Source: Dysgonamonadaceae bacterium
GTDB taxonomy: Bacteria; Bacteroidota; Bacteroidia; Bacteroidales; Azobacteroidaceae
Length of the DNA: 7,933 nucleotides
Assembly: GCA_031282925.1 (NCBI GenBank)
Contig: JAITCT010000202.1
Span: forward strand, 1-7,933
Reading direction: 5' to 3'
The notes beneath the pieces are model-generated. The model searched no databases. It saw only the letters and a list, made by a program, of their open reading frames with translations, and was not told the DNA's origin. Shown here one piece after another: positions 5,724-7,933 of this stretch. The first letter of the stretch is position 1, and every line of letters begins with the position of its first letter. The translations under genes and the position numbers were made by a program.

Positions 5724-5758
5724 TTTGTGTGTTAAGTGAGGTTTTTATGCTATCTTTG
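5724..5758 (+). promoter_or_regulatory. Bacteroidota-type promoter for the deacetylase-like gene
   Basis: TATCTTTG at 5751-5758 is a perfect match to the Bacteroidota -7 box TAnnTTTG. Upstream, TTTG at 5724-5727 lies 23 nt away, slightly far; TGTG at 5728-5731 gives the usual 19-nt spacing with one mismatch. The implied start is just upstream of the ATG at 5789, giving a short leader. A 12-codon frame from an ATG at 5776 overlaps the real start and is probably not meaningful. Confidence 0.65.
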
Positions 5759-5788
5759 CAAACAGCAGATTTTAAATGAATGTAATTT

Positions 5789-7111
5789 ATGATAATAATT
5801 TATTTCCCTGAGAGGAATGTCAAACGGCTGAACTGTGCCGGCCAGCATATTTTTGAAAATATACTGGGTACGAAATTTAAGATTGTTAGTGAAAAAACAG
5901 ATTATCTTCAACAAACCGGCGCTTGTATCAACTACTCCAAAGAACCGCTGAATCATGGGTTACAGATTGTCCCCCAAGGTTTGCTGTCCGAAACGGGTGT
6001 TCGTAAAATTCTTAACATGGAAGAGTTTATGTGGAAAAATGTTTTCTGTTTTTTCAAACAGGAAACAGGCCACATCCCGTTTGACCTTTTTTCGGCAGCT
6101 TTTTATTTATTGACGTCTTATGAAGAATATGTCTTAAAGCAAACCGATGAACATGGCCGTTTCGATGTGAATGCATCGCTGCTTTACCGGAATGATTCGT
6201 TGGAAATTCCGCTTATTGACCGCTGGGCATACGGTTTGAAAGAAGAATTGGAAAAGGCGTATCCGGATTTCAAATGCAAACTTCGGGACTATCGTTTTAT
6301 CAGTACTTTCGACATTGATCATCCCTTTTTGTACCGGTATAAAGGATTTGTTAAAAGTGCGGGGGCCACGCTCCGGGATTTTCTGAAATTCGATTTTTAC
6401 AGCATTGGCAAGCGTTTGAGAGTTATTTCCCGTCTTGATCCGGATCCTTACATGCAGGCCGTCAAAAAAATTAACAGCTTTCATAAAGAAGCGAGGCGAA
6501 CATATTATTTATTTGTTTTGTTGGGCAAAAGCGGGAAATATGGCAGGAGTACGGTCAAGCCTGCCACTTATTATGATAATTATTTGAAAACCTTGAAAAA
6601 TATAACCATCGGTCAACATCCATCATACGATACTTTCTTGAATCCAGATTTGTTGATGCGGGAGAAAAAAGAATTGGAGGCAATGTTAGGCCGGCAAGTA
6701 ACAGTCAACCGCCGGCATTACCTCAGGATAACCTGTCCGCAGTCGTTCAGGGAATCAATACTTGCCGGATATAAAGAAGACTTTTCGCTTGGTTTTGCCA
6801 AGGCTCCCGGTTTTCGTTCGGGTACGGCGATACCTTATTATTTTTACGACGTCGAACAGGATACGCTGAGCGATTTGCTGATTCGGCCTACCATCATGAT
6901 GGATTCGACTTTAATCGTCCATTCAGGATTCAGTCCGGAGTACGCTTTGCTGAAAATAAAACAGTTGGCCGATGAATGTAAGAAATCGGGCGGGGATTAC
7001 CTTTGTCTCTGGCATAATTCCAATCTGGCGGGAAGGAAAAATAAACTGTGGAAAGAGGTATTTACTGCTTCGTTTAATTATGCTGTTTCATTGGAAAAAT
7101 CCGGCTGCTGA
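5789..7111 (+). CDS. Polysaccharide deacetylase-like protein (DUF7033 + CE4-like domain)
   Basis: This 440-residue protein matches a Bacteroidota family annotated as polysaccharide deacetylase. The N-terminal part (about 1-115) resembles the DUF7033 domain, with INYS (48-51) and the hydrophobic FDLFSAAFYLLTSYEEY (98-114). The C-terminal half is CE4-like: ISTFDID (171-177) with D175 and D177 as likely metal or catalytic residues, IGQHPSYDT (274-282) with H277, NRRHYLR (307-313), GFRSGT (341-346) and LWHNSN (407-412). The second histidine of the classical CE4 HxxxH motif is not evident, so metal binding differs from the textbook enzyme or activity is changed. No signal peptide is seen, suggesting a cytoplasmic role, possibly in cell-surface glycan or lipopolysaccharide precursor modification; this is inference. 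It has its own promoter and no obvious operon partner. The substrate is unknown. Confidence 0.83.
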   Translation: MIIIYFPERNVKRLNCAGQHIFENILGTKFKIVSEKTDYLQQTGACINYSKEPLNHGLQIVPQGLLSETGVRKILNMEEFMWKNVFCFFKQETGHIPFDLFSAAFYLLTSYEEYVLKQTDEHGRFDVNASLLYRNDSLEIPLIDRWAYGLKEELEKAYPDFKCKLRDYRFISTFDIDHPFLYRYKGFVKSAGATLRDFLKFDFYSIGKRLRVISRLDPDPYMQAVKKINSFHKEARRTYYLFVLLGKSGKYGRSTVKPATYYDNYLKTLKNITIGQHPSYDTFLNPDLLMREKKELEAMLGRQVTVNRRHYLRITCPQSFRESILAGYKEDFSLGFAKAPGFRSGTAIPYYFYDVEQDTLSDLLIRPTIMMDSTLIVHSGFSPEYALLKIKQLADECKKSGGDYLCLWHNSNLAGRKNKLWKEVFTASFNYAVSLEKSGC

Positions 7112-7128
7112 CTATATTCCAACCGGCA

Positions 7129-7160
7129 TTTGGTTTAAAATAAAAAAAAATATACTTTTG
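7129..7160 (+). promoter_or_regulatory. Bacteroidota-type promoter for the toxin-antitoxin operon
   Basis: TTTG (7129-7132) and TACTTTTG (7153-7160, matching TAnnTTTG) are separated by 20 nt, close to the expected spacing. The -7 box lies 28 nt upstream of the antitoxin ATG at 7189, leaving a short leader. Antitoxins of this class usually repress their own promoter, but I see no clear operator palindrome. Confidence 0.65.
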
Positions 7161-7188
7161 TTCCTCACAACATACATTATTTTTTGCC

Positions 7189-7452
7189 ATGGTAGTAATA
7201 AGTTCGGCGGAATTACGCAACAATATGAAAAAATATTTTGATATTGCAAAAACGGATAATGTTTTTATACAAAGAGGAAAAACGGAAACCTTTCTGCTTT
7301 CAATGGAAAAACATCTTTTGCCGGATGATGATTTGGCAAAAGCAATTAGTTTGGATGAATTGTTTGACGGCGTTAAAAGCCATATTCATACCATTTTTAA
7401 AGAAGGTAAAAATGAAAATTCTGTCTTCGCCGGAAGTTCTGCAATATCTTAA
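7189..7452 (+). CDS. Type II antitoxin, Phd/YefM-like
   Basis: This 87-residue protein starts MVVISSAELRNNMKKYFDIA, the usual Phd/YefM opening in which a strand and a helix form the DNA-binding dimer, followed by VFIQRGKTETFLL (24-36). The acidic middle (about 44-60) and the rest of the C-terminal half would wrap the toxin. Length is normal for the family. It is the first gene of a two-gene operon; the toxin start lies 41 nt inside its 3' end in another frame. It should neutralise the toxin and repress the operon. The last ten or so residues are encoded in the overlap and may be constrained by the toxin frame. Confidence 0.82.
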   Translation: MVVISSAELRNNMKKYFDIAKTDNVFIQRGKTETFLLSMEKHLLPDDDLAKAISLDELFDGVKSHIHTIFKEGKNENSVFAGSSAIS

Positions 7453-7747
7453 CGAATTAGTTGATATTCTGTATGAGGAAAATTATTTCGGATTTGAAGA
7501 TTCCGCAATAGAATATGTTGAAAAATTGAAATCCGATATTAAAAAAACGTTACCTTATCGACCCAAACACAAAGCCCCCCATTATTTTGACCGTTATGGA
7601 AAAGATATGTACTATGTTGTTTTCAAAAAGAGCAAGGCAACACAATGGTATGTGTTTTTTACAATTTATGAAGAAGCCGGCGAACTAACCTGTCTTATCC
7701 GCTATATAAGCAATAATCACGTTATAGCGCGTCTTTTGTTTAATTAA
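7412..7747 (+). CDS. Type II toxin, RelE/ParE-like
   Basis: I choose the ATG at 7412, giving 111 residues, because it follows AGAAGG with suitable spacing and family resemblance begins there (MKILSSPEVLQYLNELVDIL). The open frame reaches back to 7238, but that part is a shadow of the antitoxin gene. Bacteroidota toxins of this type share YFGFEDSAIEYV (25-36), APHYFDRYGK (55-64), WYVFF (79-83) and the C-terminal IRYISNNHVIARLL (96-109), all present. The fold is that of small RelE/ParE superfamily toxins, which either cleave mRNA at the ribosome or inhibit gyrase; sequence alone does not tell which. The overlap with the antitoxin suggests coupled translation. The protein appears complete. Confidence 0.8.
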   Translation: MKILSSPEVLQYLNELVDILYEENYFGFEDSAIEYVEKLKSDIKKTLPYRPKHKAPHYFDRYGKDMYYVVFKKSKATQWYVFFTIYEEAGELTCLIRYISNNHVIARLLFN

Positions 7748-7751
7748 AACA

Positions 7752-7772
7752 AAGCGGCAGTTTAAGCCGTTT
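7752..7772 (+). terminator. Short hairpin after the toxin gene
   Basis: AAGCGGC (7752-7758) and GCCGTTT (7766-7772) pair over 7 bp, with one G-T pair, around a 7-nt loop, beginning five bases after the toxin stop codon. Only TTT and then CAATCG follow, so a strong U tract is missing. It is a plausible but weak terminator. Confidence 0.35.
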
Positions 7773-7902
7773 CAATCGAATGGAGTGAGATGAGGAAACT
7801 GCATATTCCAGCCGCAATTCGCATACCGGAAGGATTTGTAAATCCGCTTAAAATGCCTATATTTGCGCCCGCACGGTTTCTCAAACAAAAAAACAGACTG
7901 GC

Positions 7903-7933
7903 ATGAAAAAATATGACTTTGATGAAGTGATTG
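7903..7933 (+). CDS. Start of a gene, possibly a MalY/PatB-type aminotransferase (3' end outside window)
   Basis: Only ten codons are visible: MKKYDFDEVI. PLP-dependent MalY/PatB family enzymes (C-S lyase or aminotransferase) in Bacteroidota typically begin M-K-Y-x-F-D-E-x-I, and this start fits that pattern. The evidence is a short N-terminal resemblance only. It begins 155 bp after the toxin-antitoxin operon. The preceding stretch 7773-7902 shows no other gene. Confidence 0.45.
   Translation, partial: MKKYDFDEVI

Noticed and set aside
5471..5779. A 102-codon plus-strand frame in the spacer
   Set aside because: It reads through the perfect hairpin and the deacetylase promoter, is rich in Cys/Arg/Leu typical of chance frames, and matches nothing I know.
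7238..7411. N-terminal extension of the RelE/ParE-like toxin
   Set aside because: The open frame continues upstream, but it overlaps the antitoxin in another frame and its residues do not resemble the toxin family.

Overview
The window most probably comes from a Bacteroidales genome (Bacteroidota). Three things point there. Two genes have the Bacteroidota sigma-A signature TTTG...TAnnTTTG upstream and no strong Shine-Dalgarno. The protein families (HU-like/DUF4469 protein, DUF7033-type polysaccharide deacetylase, Bacteroidota-style RHS core) are typical of that order. A partial glycogen debranching enzyme next to a GT4 glycosyltransferase is a common Bacteroidales pairing. I do not assign a genus.

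Layout. (1) 2-2335, plus strand: the 3' part of a glycogen debranching enzyme, then a complete GT4 glycosyltransferase, probably one glycogen-related operon. (2) 2336-2641: a non-coding spacer filled with palindromes and a 23-bp tandem repeat. (3) 2642-3379, minus: an HU-like/DUF4469 protein. (4) 3444-5393: a repeat-bounded block. Its cargo, read on the minus strand, is the 3' end of an RHS gene whose C-terminal tip is an RNase Sa/barnase-type ribonuclease (4008-5168), overlapped by one base (TAATG) with a barstar-family immunity gene (3541-4008). The RHS reading frame runs upstream to about 5303 and then breaks inside a palindromic repeat, so the gene is 5'-truncated and has no in-frame ATG for its missing N-terminus. 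(5) 5394-5750: spacer with another perfect hairpin. (6) 5789-7111, plus: a polysaccharide deacetylase-like protein with its own promoter. (7) 7189-7747, plus: a type II toxin-antitoxin operon (Phd/YefM-like antitoxin, RelE/ParE-like toxin) with its own promoter. (8) 7903-end: the first codons of a gene, probably a MalY/PatB-type aminotransferase.

The most noteworthy content is the orphan RHS ribonuclease/barstar cassette. It is flanked by about 65-bp inverted copies of a composite palindromic repeat (3469-3533 and 5304-5368, 59 of 65 positions matching by hand alignment). The window also holds a family of modular, sometimes nested, perfect hairpins, all placed between genes or at gene breakpoints. 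The polymorphic toxin and barstar families are known. The repeat architecture and its coincidence with the RHS breakpoint are the less familiar parts.
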